Positions 7,684 to 17,153 are shown, counted from the first letter of the stretch. The stretch: DNA of 42,591 bases from an uncultured Alteromonadales bacterium (GCA_937864365.1 CALMJT010000043.1:1-42591), one strand, 5' to 3'. Notes: generated from the letters alone by a model not told the origin. Made by a program: numbers and translations.

Positions 7684-7921
7684 TCATCCATGATTTAATC
7701 AGAGGACAGAAATTGAAAATACGATTTCCAATTTCTTCACAATTTCAATCACTTACCGTTCTTGAAATTGGCGACATATCCTTGTGTCGCGAGAAACTCT
7801 AGGTTAATCAGAGTTTCCTCTAGTTAATCAGAGTTTCCTTTATTTTTTTGTTGATGTAGCTATTTTAGATTGTTGTTAATGAAACTCTGATTAAATTCTA
7901 GGGAAGTTAATCGGGAGTTTC
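7672..7921. repeat. cluster of short inverted and direct repeats (REP/MITE-like)
   Basis: The core TTAATCAGAG or its complement occurs at 7673-7682, 7695-7704, 7804-7813, 7824-7833 and 7885-7894. A degenerate copy lies at 7907-7921. Several can pair: CCTCTGATTAA (7672-7682) with 7695-7705, GAAACTCT (7793-7800) with 7810-7817, and GCGACA (7771-7776) with 7785-7790. The copies at 7803-7819 and 7823-7839 form a 20-bp-period direct repeat. No gene is present between 7631 and 8017. It may be a remnant of a small transposable element or a REP-like array. Confidence 0.7.
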
Positions 7922-8017
7922 TTGATAGTTTCTGTAGCTGATTTTTATTGATCTGATTTCTTAATGAAGTACCGAACTTTTAATGAGTAACCTTTAAAAA
8001 TTCGGTGCTTGCGAAGA

Positions 8018-8902
8018 TTAATTAATTTTTTGGGTAATATCGTCTTGAGGTCTGGCGTCTTTTTCTTGACCGAATTCTTCTGTTTTATCTTCTTCTTGAT
8101 AACCGTAGTTAAAGTTGGCTTGTAAGGTAAATTCCATTATGCCGACACTAATATTATCTTTACCGCCTTTATTATTGGCATCGGCAATAAGTCGATAACA
8201 ACAATCGAGAGCGGGGCGGTGCGTTGAAAGCACCTCGTCGAGTTGGTTGTTGTCAAAGTATTCGGTGAGTCCGTCTGAGCACAAAACTATCAGTGAGTTT
8301 TGATTCAAATAATAACTGTTGAGCGTAGGCTTTATCTGATCACTAACACCCAGAGCACGGGTGATTTGATTACGAATGTTGCTTTGTCTGGCGTCTTCTT
8401 CAGAAATTTGACCTGAGTCGATCATTTCTTGAACGAGTGAATGATCTTTGGTGAGTTGTATAAAGTGTTGGTCATCCCACAGATATGCTCTTGAATCACC
8501 CAGGTGGGCGACAAAGCATTGGTTGCGCCATATCACCGCGAGTATCACGGTGGTACCCATTCCTTCGAGCTCTGGGGAGCGCTGCTTTTCTAAAAGAATC
8601 GCGCGATTTGCGTCTTTTAAACACTCCACAATGGTTGATTGCAGCATGGCTTCTTGTTGAATGGGAGTGCAGGAAAGAAATATGGGATTTTCAAGTTGCT
8701 CTAGACGATTACCGATGGCAGCGACGGCGAGTCTACTGGCCATGGCTCCGCCGCGATAACCACCCATACCGTCGCAGATGACTAGGTAAGCAAAGGGGGT
8801 TTGATTGGATTGATACCAGCGAATGTCGTCTTCATTGGCTTGGCGCACTCTTCCGACATCGGTTTTTCCATTAATTTTTATACCAATCGTGTTCGTATCC
8901 AT
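8018..8902 (-). CDS. pppA: PP2C-type Ser/Thr protein phosphatase of the T6SS (PppA)
   Basis: This is a PP2C/PPM phosphatase with all hallmark blocks in order: DVGRVRQANEDD, ICDGMGGYRGG (metal-binding Asp), GTTVILAVI, AHLGDSRAYL, LTKDHSLV, NQITRALG, VLCSDGLTEYF and KDNISV. The family removes phosphate from Thr residues set by PpkA and so switches T6SS firing off. The ATG at 8902 is preferred because the PP2C domain starts there. A TTG at 8989 would add 29 residues without family resemblance or a ribosome site. The last ~35 residues are an acidic tail. It is divergent from the tssC2-tssH operon. Confidence 0.93.
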   Translation of the reverse strand: MDTNTIGIKINGKTDVGRVRQANEDDIRWYQSNQTPFAYLVICDGMGGYRGGAMASRLAVAAIGNRLEQLENPIFLSCTPIQQEAMLQSTIVECLKDANRAILLEKQRSPELEGMGTTVILAVIWRNQCFVAHLGDSRAYLWDDQHFIQLTKDHSLVQEMIDSGQISEEDARQSNIRNQITRALGVSDQIKPTLNSYYLNQNSLIVLCSDGLTEYFDNNQLDEVLSTHRPALDCCYRLIADANNKGGKDNISVGIMEFTLQANFNYGYQEEDKTEEFGQEKDARPQDDITQKIN

Positions 8903-8907
8903 GACAT

Positions 8908-9012
8908 TTAACTTATGCAAGGCATTTGTTGTTGGCGCGTCTTTGCCAATATATGCCGAAAAATCAGACAGTCGCAGGGTTTCGACCAAATTAATGTTCG
9001 CGAATTTATCAT
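8908..9012 (-). CDS. possible 34-codon leader ORF upstream of pppA
   Basis: On the minus strand, an ATG at 9012 has a very good ribosome site (AAGGATT). It opens a short frame whose TAA stop (8910-8908) is 5 nt before the pppA ATG at 8902, which itself lacks a good site. The layout would suit translational coupling. The peptide (MINSRTLIWSKPCD...) has no recognised motif, so chance is possible. Confidence 0.3.
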   Translation of the reverse strand: MINSRTLIWSKPCDCLIFRHILAKTRQQQMPCIS

Positions 9013-9449
9013 AATCCTTATTCCTAGTCGCGAAAAATCCCCCCTTTTATATTCATTTTTTGACCAAGTTTAGAATTTTAACGATTATTTTTTGGGTTTC
9101 TTTAAAGTGATTTAAATCCAGAAAATTCTATTCTTAAATGAGATCGGAAGAATTATGAATATCTTTTCTTAACTTAATGCTTAAGCATTAGTTTGCTTAA
9201 CCTATTTTACGCAATAATTGAGATAATTTTTCACGCGACGCACAATAGGAATTGAAAATATTAACTGCCATATGTTTTGCGCGGAATTTTATTTGTGCTC
9301 TTATTCATAAACTGGGCTGTAGTTTTATGTCGAAATTTCATAAAAAAGTTGGAACCGTTAGAAACAGTTATTCCAAGGACTGGTTTTTGTTTAAGGTTCG
9401 CGTTAAGTTTGCGTATTGTTTTTAGCGCTGTGAATTAAGGAAAGCGACA
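8990..9449. other. divergent intergenic region between pppA and the tssC2 operon
   Basis: This stretch must hold the promoters for the leftward pppA and the rightward T6SS operon. I see a perfect 16-bp palindrome at 9175-9190 (listed separately) and no convincing -24/-12 sigma-54 element. Apart from the putative leader ORF at its left edge it has no gene. Confidence 0.6.
9175..9190. promoter_or_regulatory. 16-bp perfect palindrome, candidate operator
   Basis: TAATGCTTAAGCATTA reads the same on both strands. It lies about midway in the divergent region between pppA and tssC2. Symmetric sites of this size often bind dimeric regulators; the identity of any regulator is unknown. Confidence 0.4.
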
Positions 9450-10934
9450 GTGAGCTATCTTGATGATGCTATACAGTCATACAATCAAACCCAGTCTGGT
9501 ATTACGGCGACCGTATGTGCTAACCGTGGCTTTGATGGCCTGCTAGATTACGCAGATGTCGTCGATTTGACCGGAGCTAACTCGTTAGAGCAAGTAAAAC
9601 TCGAACTTGTTAAGAGTATTGCCGAACTTGATCGTAAAATCAGCAATCTTATTGATCACATTCTTCATCATCCTAAATTTCAGCGCTTAGAAGCGGCTTG
9701 GTGTGGCTTGGAGCGGCTTACCCACGCCGCGACCAGCAGTAAAAAGGTTAAGATTAAGGTTTTAAATGCCAGTTGGCGCGACGTTTCTAAAGATATCGAG
9801 CGGGCGCCTGAGTTCGATCAGTCTTCTTTATTTGAGTTGGTGTATAACCGCGAGTTTGGTATTGCTGGTGGTGAGCCGATAGGCGTTCTTATTGGTGATT
9901 ACGAAATCTGCCACAAACCCATACCAGGTCACCCTTACGATGATATCGATACACTAAAAGGTATTTCGCAAGTTGCAGCGGCGGCGTTTTGTCCCTTCAT
10001 TTGTGGTGTTCGACCTGAGTTTTTTGGTATCGATGAATTCGAAGATCTAGGCATACACATCCCTTTTCAGGAGATTTTTGCCAATAAAGAGTATATTCGT
10101 TGGCAGTCTCTAAGAGATATGGACGACTCTCGATTCATCGGAATTACCCTTCCTCGGGTACTCATGCGAACGCCTCACTTGGCCCGAGAATTTCCGAAGT
10201 CGTCACTGGTTTACAACGAAACCGTCGCCGGTCCTGATGCTAAAAAGTACTTGTGGGGCAATGCAGCATTTGCCTTGGGCGTTATTTTAATTCGCGAATT
10301 TATTGATGTGGGTTGGTTTTCTCACATTCGCGGCGCGCCTCGCGACAGTTTGTCGGGTGGTCTTGTGATTGATTTCCCGAAAAAATACCAATCTACCGAT
10401 TCAAACCCGCACGCGTCGCAAATTACTACGCCCATATTAATTACCGATACGCTGGAGCACGATCTCAGCGAGTTAGGTTTAATTCCATTAAGTCATTGTG
10501 TTCATACCGACTTTAATTGCTTTCACAGTGTGCCGTCTATTCAGCGGCCAAAGGTCTACGCCAAGAAATCGGCGACAGCTAATGCCAGAATCAGTGGTTT
10601 GCTTCAGCAAATGCTGTGTGCTTCGCGTTTTGCGCAGTACATTAAAATCATTATTCGCGACAAAATTGGTTCTTACAAAAGTGCAAAAGAGTGTGAGCGT
10701 TTTTTACAAGATTGGTTAAACCAATATGCCACAGGTCGCGAAGATTTACCTTGGGAATCACTGGCTCGATACCCGCTAAGACAGGCGCGCGTTCAGGTTT
10801 TTGAAGATCCGAGAACCCCTGGAAACTATCAAAGTATTATTCATTTAAAAACCCATTATACAGTTGATCATTTGGTGTCGGAATTAAGACTTACCACGAC
10901 GCTGAATCTGGGCACTATGCGAGAAGCGCTATAA
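9450..10934 (+). CDS. second TssC-like T6SS sheath large subunit (ImpD/TssC2 type)
   Basis: This 494-aa member of the TssC/VipB/EvpB family has the typical blocks: [68 protein letters not shown] and YLWGNAAFALG. The C-terminal sheath part has RISGLLQQMLCASRFAQYIK. TssC normally pairs with TssB to form the contractile tail sheath. Here no tssB is adjacent; the only tssB is with the other tssC at 20920-22407. Many clusters carry such a second copy, whose role is less clear. The GTG start follows AAGGAAAG. It leads the operon with tssE, tssF, tssG and tssH. Confidence 0.93.
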   Translation: MSYLDDAIQSYNQTQSGITATVCANRGFDGLLDYADVVDLTGANSLEQVKLELVKSIAELDRKISNLIDHILHHPKFQRLEAAWCGLERLTHAATSSKKVKIKVLNASWRDVSKDIERAPEFDQSSLFELVYNREFGIAGGEPIGVLIGDYEICHKPIPGHPYDDIDTLKGISQVAAAAFCPFICGVRPEFFGIDEFEDLGIHIPFQEIFANKEYIRWQSLRDMDDSRFIGITLPRVLMRTPHLAREFPKSSLVYNETVAGPDAKKYLWGNAAFALGVILIREFIDVGWFSHIRGAPRDSLSGGLVIDFPKKYQSTDSNPHASQITTPILITDTLEHDLSELGLIPLSHCVHTDFNCFHSVPSIQRPKVYAKKSATANARISGLLQQMLCASRFAQYIKIIIRDKIGSYKSAKECERFLQDWLNQYATGREDLPWESLARYPLRQARVQVFEDPRTPGNYQSIIHLKTHYTVDHLVSELRLTTTLNLGTMREAL

Positions 10935-10964
10935 TTGAATAATAAAATGAAAGGATGCTAAGTT

Positions 10965-11429
10965 TTGTCGGAAAAAAAATTGCTAACACCATTATTTGAT
11001 CGCTTGATGGGCGACAGTGATGACCCTCAAAAAAACTATTTGCTGAATGCGCAAATGCGCGAGAGTGTCCGGCGTGATCTTGAGGACTTGTTGAATACAC
11101 GCTACCGATGCTTGTCTCCGCCGGCTTCACACAAAGAATTACAAAAGTCACTCTTGAACTTTGGTTTGCCCGATATTTCTTCGGTTAATCTTATGTCGAA
11201 GAATAGCCGCAAAGAATTTTGTGCGAATATCGCCGAGTGTATATTGACCTACGAAAAAAGAATCAAGTCCGTTAAGGTGACAACTGCGGATAAATTAGAT
11301 CCGGAAGAGCCTAATATTCGCTTTCAAATAGAGGCAGAAATTCATTCAAGTCCGGCGCCAGAAATAATCATTTTTGATTCTTCTTTAAATCCAATTACTC
11401 AATTAGTTAACGTTGCTGAGGTCGGATAA
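10965..11429 (+). CDS. tssE: T6SS baseplate subunit TssE
   Basis: This 154-aa gp25-like protein is a baseplate component that starts sheath polymerisation. It opens with LLTPLFDRLMGD, followed by RESVRRDLEDLLNTR and a LNFGLPDISS segment, as in the family. The C-terminal half has the beta-strand part (FQIEAEIHS). The start is TTG with AAAGG upstream; no ATG fits the family start. The stop overlaps the tssF start by one base (TAATG), which indicates translational coupling. Confidence 0.95.
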   Translation: MSEKKLLTPLFDRLMGDSDDPQKNYLLNAQMRESVRRDLEDLLNTRYRCLSPPASHKELQKSLLNFGLPDISSVNLMSKNSRKEFCANIAECILTYEKRIKSVKVTTADKLDPEEPNIRFQIEAEIHSSPAPEIIIFDSSLNPITQLVNVAEVG

Positions 11430-13300
11430 TGTCTGACAGTTTACTTTCTCATTATGAATCCGAACTTGCTTTTTTACAGCAAGCCGCTGCCGATTTTGCT
11501 CGCAAACATCCGGCTGCTGCGTCGCGCTTACAGTTAAATGAAGATACCGTAGAAGATCCTTTAGTAGAGCGTCTTTTATCGGGTGTTGCGTTTTTAAACG
11601 CGCGCATTCAGCAAAAGCTAAGTGATGATTTTCCTGAATTAACCGATGCCATGTTGGATACTTTGTATCCGCATTACCTAAGGCCCATTCCGTCGTTTTG
11701 TATCGTCAACTTTGAACCTAATGAAAGCTTAGATAAAGCCGCATTTATCAAGCGTGGTCGAATTTTCGAAAGTGAAAAATTTAACGGTAATAGCTGCAAA
11801 TTCACGAATTGCTACGATACCGATTTGTATCCGATAAAATTGTCTTCGGCTGAATTAATGGCAAGACCTTTTATCGCCCCTGGCTCGAACTCAGTGAGTA
11901 ACGCATCGGCGGTATTAAGGTTACGATTTAATCCGTTGTCAGAGAAATTAAATATCAGCGATTTAGGTATTAAATCGTTAAGAATGTATCTAAAAGGTCT
12001 GCCGCAGTTTTCTTATCCGCTGTACGATTTAATCTTGCAAAAAGCCGTAAAGGTAGTACTTGCTAGCGGCGATGATGATCCAAAGCCTCAATTTCTTGAT
12101 CCAAAATTAATTCAGCAAGTTGGTTTTGATGAAAACCAAGGTCTTCTTGAATATCCAAATAATGTATCTTCGGCATATCGGTTGCTAACCGAGTTTTTCT
12201 GTTTTCCAGAAAAATTTGGCTTTATTGATTTGCACCAAATTGGTAAGCATATTGATGCGCGATACACTAACCAATTAGATGTTTATATTTATTTAAGTGA
12301 ATCAAACTCTGAGCTGGAATATCAAGTCGATGCGCAATCGTTTTCGCTGCATTGTGCGCCGGCTGTAAATTTATTTAAGCACGAAGCTGACCCAATTGCG
12401 TTAACCGAAACCAAATACGAATACCAGGTCGTGCCAGATGCACGTTATAAAAATGGTTTTGAGGTTTACAGCATAGATGACGTGGTAGGATTAACCTCTG
12501 AAAATAAAAAAACGCACTATTTACCATTTTACGGTGTGCGACATTCTCGTTCACAAGGTGATGCTTTCTGGTTTAGTAAGCGAGAAAATTTATTAGAAGG
12601 TGAGCACTTAAATGAAGTCGCGTCAGAAGTACAGCTTTCTTTGGTTGATTTAGATTATCAAAACATTAAAAATAGTGAGCAAACCTTAAAGATTTCGCTG
12701 ACGTGTACCAATCGAAATTTACCTAGAAAGTTACCAACGGGTAATAATCAGCCGTATTTAATGGACAGCGAAGGCGGGCTTCCGGTCAGTCGAATTTCTT
12801 GCACAGTACCTCCCACATCGACCTTGCGATCGCCGCAAAAAGAGCGCTCGTATTGGCGAATTATTTCGCATCTTAATTTAAATCATCTTTCACTAGGTGG
12901 TGCCAATCAGCCAGCTTCACACACCTTGTTTGGAAAGGCTTCTGGTCCGGGTCTTGATGAGCCGCCGCTGCGTGAAATTATGCGCCTTTATGATTTTAAA
13001 GACTCTGCTAGCACGCGAAAAATGATCGAATCATTGTTGGATGTAAAAACCAAAGGTATTACCGCTCCGATTCAGGTGCAGGGCATGATCGTAATGTCGC
13101 GTGGTACTGAGGTTGAGTTGGTTTTTGATCCCATTTTATTATCTGGCACCAGTGCATTAATGTTTGCCAGTGTTTTAGAACGTTTTTGTGGACTTTACTG
13201 CTCTATTAATTCTTTCACGCGTGTTGTTGTGCGAATGAGCGGTCATGATGATATTTATAAACAATGGCCGCCGCGGGCTGGAGATCGAGTATTACTATGA
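11429..13300 (+). CDS. tssF: T6SS baseplate subunit TssF
   Basis: This 623-aa protein of the TssF (DUF879/VasA) family has normal length. It starts YESELAFLQQAAADFARKHP, followed by DPLVERLLSGVAFLNARIQQKL and FPELTDAMLDTLYPHYLRPIPS, which are diagnostic. Later the block ERSYWRIISHLNLNHLSL and the C-terminal ERFCGLYCSINSF are also typical. TssF forms the baseplate wedge with TssG and TssK. It overlaps tssG by four bases (ATGA), so the two are coupled in translation and probably made in fixed ratio. Confidence 0.96.
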   Translation: MSDSLLSHYESELAFLQQAAADFARKHPAAASRLQLNEDTVEDPLVERLLSGVAFLNARIQQKLSDDFPELTDAMLDTLYPHYLRPIPSFCIVNFEPNESLDKAAFIKRGRIFESEKFNGNSCKFTNCYDTDLYPIKLSSAELMARPFIAPGSNSVSNASAVLRLRFNPLSEKLNISDLGIKSLRMYLKGLPQFSYPLYDLILQKAVKVVLASGDDDPKPQFLDPKLIQQVGFDENQGLLEYPNNVSSAYRLLTEFFCFPEKFGFIDLHQIGKHIDARYTNQLDVYIYLSESNSELEYQVDAQSFSLHCAPAVNLFKHEADPIALTETKYEYQVVPDARYKNGFEVYSIDDVVGLTSENKKTHYLPFYGVRHSRSQGDAFWFSKRENLLEGEHLNEVASEVQLSLVDLDYQNIKNSEQTLKISLTCTNRNLPRKLPTGNNQPYLMDSEGGLPVSRISCTVPPTSTLRSPQKERSYWRIISHLNLNHLSLGGANQPASHTLFGKASGPGLDEPPLREIMRLYDFKDSASTRKMIESLLDVKTKGITAPIQVQGMIVMSRGTEVELVFDPILLSGTSALMFASVLERFCGLYCSINSFTRVVVRMSGHDDIYKQWPPRAGDRVLL

Positions 13301-14400
13301 TTAATCCGCGCTTAGAAAAAGAACCTTATTTGTTTGAGTTTTTTCAAGCGGTACGCCTATTAGAAAAAAACGCCACGCAGAAACTTGAAACAACGGCATC
13401 GGAAACTGCACCTGGATCTAAAGCTAAGTACGATGATGAAGTTGTATTTTTTAAAAATAATCCAAAACTGACCTTTAATGCCAGTGATATTCAAAATTTA
13501 AAAATTGTTAAAGACAGTCATTCACCAAAAAATCAACAGTATTGGGAAATGACCGTTTCGGTATTGGGTTTGTTGGGTAGTCAAGGTGTAATGCCGCGAT
13601 ATTTTTCTGAGCGAGTTTTACTTGAACTTCGTAAGAAAAATACGGATTTGGTCGATTTTGTGAATTTTATCGAGCATCGATCCATTTCGTTGTTTTATCA
13701 GGCATGGCGGAAATATCGTTTACCATTAAATTACGAAAAAGCTTTGGCTAGCCGTTCTTCACGACGCGCGCAATGGGATTTGTTTACCCATAGTTTTTTG
13801 GCGTTAATGGGAATCGGCACCGAAGGTTTGATGTACAAACAGGCCTTTTCTGATGAAACTCTTGTTGGTTGTGCCAGTTTTTTAGCAAGGCCGACGATTA
13901 GCGCTGAAGCGATTGTGAAAATTGTTAAACATCAGTTTGGGTTTGATGCCGAAGTTAAACAATTTGTATGTCAATGGGAAGAATTACCCAAGGATTTATT
14001 AACGCGCTTACCTGGTCCAGATGCGCCTAATGGGCAGAATAACGTATTGGGCCAAAATGCGATGTTGGGACAATACGGCTACAACACGCAAGGCAAATTT
14101 ATTGTAGTTATTGATGGTGATAAAAATCCAAATTATGAGCAGCTGGCTCCGGGCTCAAGAGTTTTAAGTGAGCTACAATCAATGATGAAATTTGTGTGTG
14201 GTGATGAATTTGAGTTTGCCATTGAAATTGCTTTGCCGAGCAATGCTCATTTTGAAACCCAACTTAGTTTAGACACAGAGCCTTTGTTGGGTTGGAATAC
14301 TCGCTTACGATCTCAGGATTTTGTTGTCAATGAGCGAGAAAGTATTGTCTTATCTCAAGATATTTATCCAATGGTAGAAAGCTTAGAGCTTGTAGACTAG
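13297..14400 (+). CDS. tssG: T6SS baseplate subunit TssG
   Basis: This 367-aa protein of the TssG (DUF1305/VasB) family begins with PYLFEFFQAVRLLEK and has LGLLGSQGVMPRYFSERV and the long helix FVNFIEHRSISLFYQAWRKY, all typical. The ATG at 13297 overlaps the tssF stop. The longer frame from 13264 lies inside tssF and adds residues absent from the family. It acts in the baseplate wedge with TssF. A Gln/Asn/Gly-rich loop near residues 255-280 (GQNNVLGQNAMLGQYG) looks like a local insertion. Confidence 0.95.
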   Translation: MINPRLEKEPYLFEFFQAVRLLEKNATQKLETTASETAPGSKAKYDDEVVFFKNNPKLTFNASDIQNLKIVKDSHSPKNQQYWEMTVSVLGLLGSQGVMPRYFSERVLLELRKKNTDLVDFVNFIEHRSISLFYQAWRKYRLPLNYEKALASRSSRRAQWDLFTHSFLALMGIGTEGLMYKQAFSDETLVGCASFLARPTISAEAIVKIVKHQFGFDAEVKQFVCQWEELPKDLLTRLPGPDAPNGQNNVLGQNAMLGQYGYNTQGKFIVVIDGDKNPNYEQLAPGSRVLSELQSMMKFVCGDEFEFAIEIALPSNAHFETQLSLDTEPLLGWNTRLRSQDFVVNERESIVLSQDIYPMVESLELVD

Positions 14401-14437
14401 ATCTTATTATTTTTATTTGACCCTCGGGAAAAGAACA

Positions 14438-17146
14438 ATGATTAACGTTAATTTAAAATCACTCGTTGATAAAATGTCACAAGGGTTACGTGAGTCCTTA
14501 GAGGGCGCAGCCGGCCTTTGTATTAATTTAACGCAATATAATATTGAAGTTGAACACTGGTTAATTAAGATTTTAGAAATGGGAGATTCAGATCTCGCGT
14601 TTTTACTGGAAAAATATGACATTAATCCCTCTACCTTTGCTAAACAATTAATGTCATCAATTGAGAAATTTAAGAGCGGAAATAGTCGCCCGGCTGCGCT
14701 TTCACCTAATTTAGTTGATTGCTGTAAAAATGCTTGGATGTTGGCGTCGGTTGAGTTTGGTCAGCCTGTAATGACATCTTCTCATATATTGGCGGCATTA
14801 TTTTTAGATGAAATTTCTCGCCAACAAATATTAAACAGCTGCCCAGTTTTAAAAGAAATTGCTCCTGAATCTTTACGTGAAACGGCCAGAGTTGTTGTTG
14901 GTATGACCGGTGAATCTGCAAGAGCAATTCCGGCGAGCCAATCAAATAACGGCGAACCAATTAAGATTTCCAAAACGCCATCACTGGATAAATACACCAT
15001 TAATCTTACCGAGAAGGCAGAGAAAGGTGAAATTGACGCTGTTTTGGGTCGAGACGAGGAAATTCGTCAATGTATCGATATTCTTACTCGTCGTCGCCAA
15101 AATAACCCGATTCTTACCGGTGAAGCTGGCGTTGGTAAAACAGCGGTTGTAGAAGGTTTTGCTTTGCGTATTGCGAATAAAGACGTACCAAGTGCATTGC
15201 AAGGCGTTGTGGTAAGAACACTTGATTTAGGTTTATTGCAAGCTGGTGCTAGCGTTAAGGGTGAATTTGAAAACCGATTAAAATCGGTAATTGAAGAAGT
15301 TAAGGGCTCGGTTGTGCCCATTATTATGTTTATTGACGAAGCTCATACCCTGATTGGTGCAGGCGGCAAAGAAGGGCAGGGTGATGCCGCAAATCTATTA
15401 AAGCCAGCTCTTGCCCGCGGCGAGTTGCGAACCATTGCGGCAACCACTTGGGCGGAATATAAAAAGTATTTCGAGCGTGACCCGGCTTTAACGCGACGCT
15501 TTCAGGTTGTTAAGGTTGAAGAACCTAATATTGATACCGCTATCGACATGATGCGTGGTATTTCTGATGCCCTAGCTTCTCATCACAAGGTGCGTATTTT
15601 AGACGAAGCCATTGTCGCATCTGTTAAGTTATCCCAACGCTATATTACCGGTCGTCAACTTCCCGATAAATCGGTCAGCCTTTTAGATACCGCTTGTGCA
15701 CGTGTTGCGCTGAGCCAATCTTCGACACCTTCTGCTATTGAACAAGCAACTCGCAGAATCGAGTCGGCACAGCGTGCGATTACAGCGCTAGAAAAAGAGC
15801 AGTTTGAGACTCAGCAACACACAGACACCTTGCACACACTGCAATTGGAAATCGAAAAAGACCAAGCACTTTTGAATGATTTGCAAGCTCAGCGAGAAAA
15901 AGAAAATCAGATTATTACTGAAATTAACGAAACTCGTGCAGCCATCGAAAAATGCCAGAGCAATGATGCGGACGTGAGCGACGCGAATGCTGAAGCAGTG
16001 GAAAGTGCAGAGGCCACGGAGAGTGATGCGGAAAATGCACAACCACAATTAGGTTTAGACGAGCTTTTAGCTAAGCTTACGAGTTTACAAGCCGACTTAA
16101 AAACCACCCAAGGTAAGGCGCCGCTGGTTCATCCTTGCGTTGATGAGCAATCCATTGCAGAAGTGATTGCTAACTGGACCGGTATTCCTGTTGGCAAGAT
16201 GGTTTCAGATGAAATCTCAGCGATTCAACATCTTTCTGAAAAACTTCAAGAGCGTGTTATTGGTCAGCCTCATGCCTTAGATGCAATTGCTCAGGCCATT
16301 AAAACGTCGCGCGCTGGATTAACCGATCCCCGAAAACCGGTTGGTGTGTTTTTGTTGTGCGGTACCAGTGGTGTTGGTAAAACCGAAACGGCTTTAGCGT
16401 TGGCTGATCAGCTCTATGGTGGCGAGCAAAATATCACCGTTATTAATATGTCTGAATTCAAAGAAGAGCATAAAGTATCTATGTTACTTGGCTCTCCTCC
16501 GGGCTATGTTGGTTACGGTGAAGGCGGGGTGTTAACCGAAGCTGCGCGTAGAAAACCCTATTCCGTTATTTTGTTGGATGAAATGGAAAAAGCTCATCCC
16601 GGTGTGCAAGATATTTTCTATAACTTGTTCGATAAGGGCACAATTAAAGACGGCGAAGGCCGTGACATCGATTTTAAAAACACTGTAATTATCATGACTT
16701 CTAACGCGGGTGAAGACGCTATTCGTGCAATCATGCAGCAGGTTGAAGAAAAGCCAGACCCCGATGTTTTGCTTGATAATATCCGTCCGTATTTGTTGCA
16801 GAGTTTTAAGCCGGCGTTTTTAGGTCGAGCAAATGTCATCGCTTATTATCCATTAGATGACGATAATTTAATGAAAATCGCTGAGATTAATCTCAATAAA
16901 ATTCGCAAACGCGTACAAAATCACTATGGTGCGAAACTGGATTACCACGAAGATGTGTTGCTGCACATTGTCGCTCGTTGTCAGGAGTCGGATATTGGTG
17001 CTCGTAACATTGAAAATATTTTGAATAAAACGTTATTGCCGGAAATGGCTGCGCTTTGTTTGGATCGTATGGCAAATGAGTTAGAGATAAACCATATTCA
17101 AATTAACGTCGATGACGAGGGCGATTTTCAATACGAGATTATTTAA
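14438..17146 (+). CDS. tssH: T6SS sheath-recycling AAA+ ATPase TssH/ClpV
   Basis: This 902-aa ClpB-like protein unfolds and recycles the contracted TssB/TssC sheath. It has an N-terminal ClpN-type domain (residues ~1-160) and a first AAA+ domain with Walker A GEAGVGKTA (~228-236) and FIDEAHTLIG. A middle coiled coil follows, then a second AAA+ domain with GTSGVGKTE (~642) and LLDEMEKAHPG. Between the two AAA+ units there is an acidic Ala/Glu/Asp/Ser stretch (~508-540) that is longer than the usual linker. The ATG at 14438 fits the family; a TTG at 14417 would add seven residues. It is the last gene of the operon, followed by a long hairpin. Confidence 0.96.
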   Translation: MINVNLKSLVDKMSQGLRESLEGAAGLCINLTQYNIEVEHWLIKILEMGDSDLAFLLEKYDINPSTFAKQLMSSIEKFKSGNSRPAALSPNLVDCCKNAWMLASVEFGQPVMTSSHILAALFLDEISRQQILNSCPVLKEIAPESLRETARVVVGMTGESARAIPASQSNNGEPIKISKTPSLDKYTINLTEKAEKGEIDAVLGRDEEIRQCIDILTRRRQNNPILTGEAGVGKTAVVEGFALRIANKDVPSALQGVVVRTLDLGLLQAGASVKGEFENRLKSVIEEVKGSVVPIIMFIDEAHTLIGAGGKEGQGDAANLLKPALARGELRTIAATTWAEYKKYFERDPALTRRFQVVKVEEPNIDTAIDMMRGISDALASHHKVRILDEAIVASVKLSQRYITGRQLPDKSVSLLDTACARVALSQSSTPSAIEQATRRIESAQRAITALEKEQFETQQHTDTLHTLQLEIEKDQALLNDLQAQREKENQIITEINETRAAIEKCQSNDADVSDANAEAVESAEATESDAENAQPQLGLDELLAKLTSLQADLKTTQGKAPLVHPCVDEQSIAEVIANWTGIPVGKMVSDEISAIQHLSEKLQERVIGQPHALDAIAQAIKTSRAGLTDPRKPVGVFLLCGTSGVGKTETALALADQLYGGEQNITVINMSEFKEEHKVSMLLGSPPGYVGYGEGGVLTEAARRKPYSVILLDEMEKAHPGVQDIFYNLFDKGTIKDGEGRDIDFKNTVIIMTSNAGEDAIRAIMQQVEEKPDPDVLLDNIRPYLLQSFKPAFLGRANVIAYYPLDDDNLMKIAEINLNKIRKRVQNHYGAKLDYHEDVLLHIVARCQESDIGARNIENILNKTLLPEMAALCLDRMANELEINHIQINVDDEGDFQYEII

Positions 17147-17153
17147 TTGATTT

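Noticed and set aside
9200-9449. Sigma-54 type -24/-12 promoters before tssC2; also looked for before hcp, vgrG and ppkA
   Set aside because: T6SS genes often use sigma-54, but no site with the GG/GC spacing was found; the closest hit, near 35505 before hcp, lacks both key dinucleotides.
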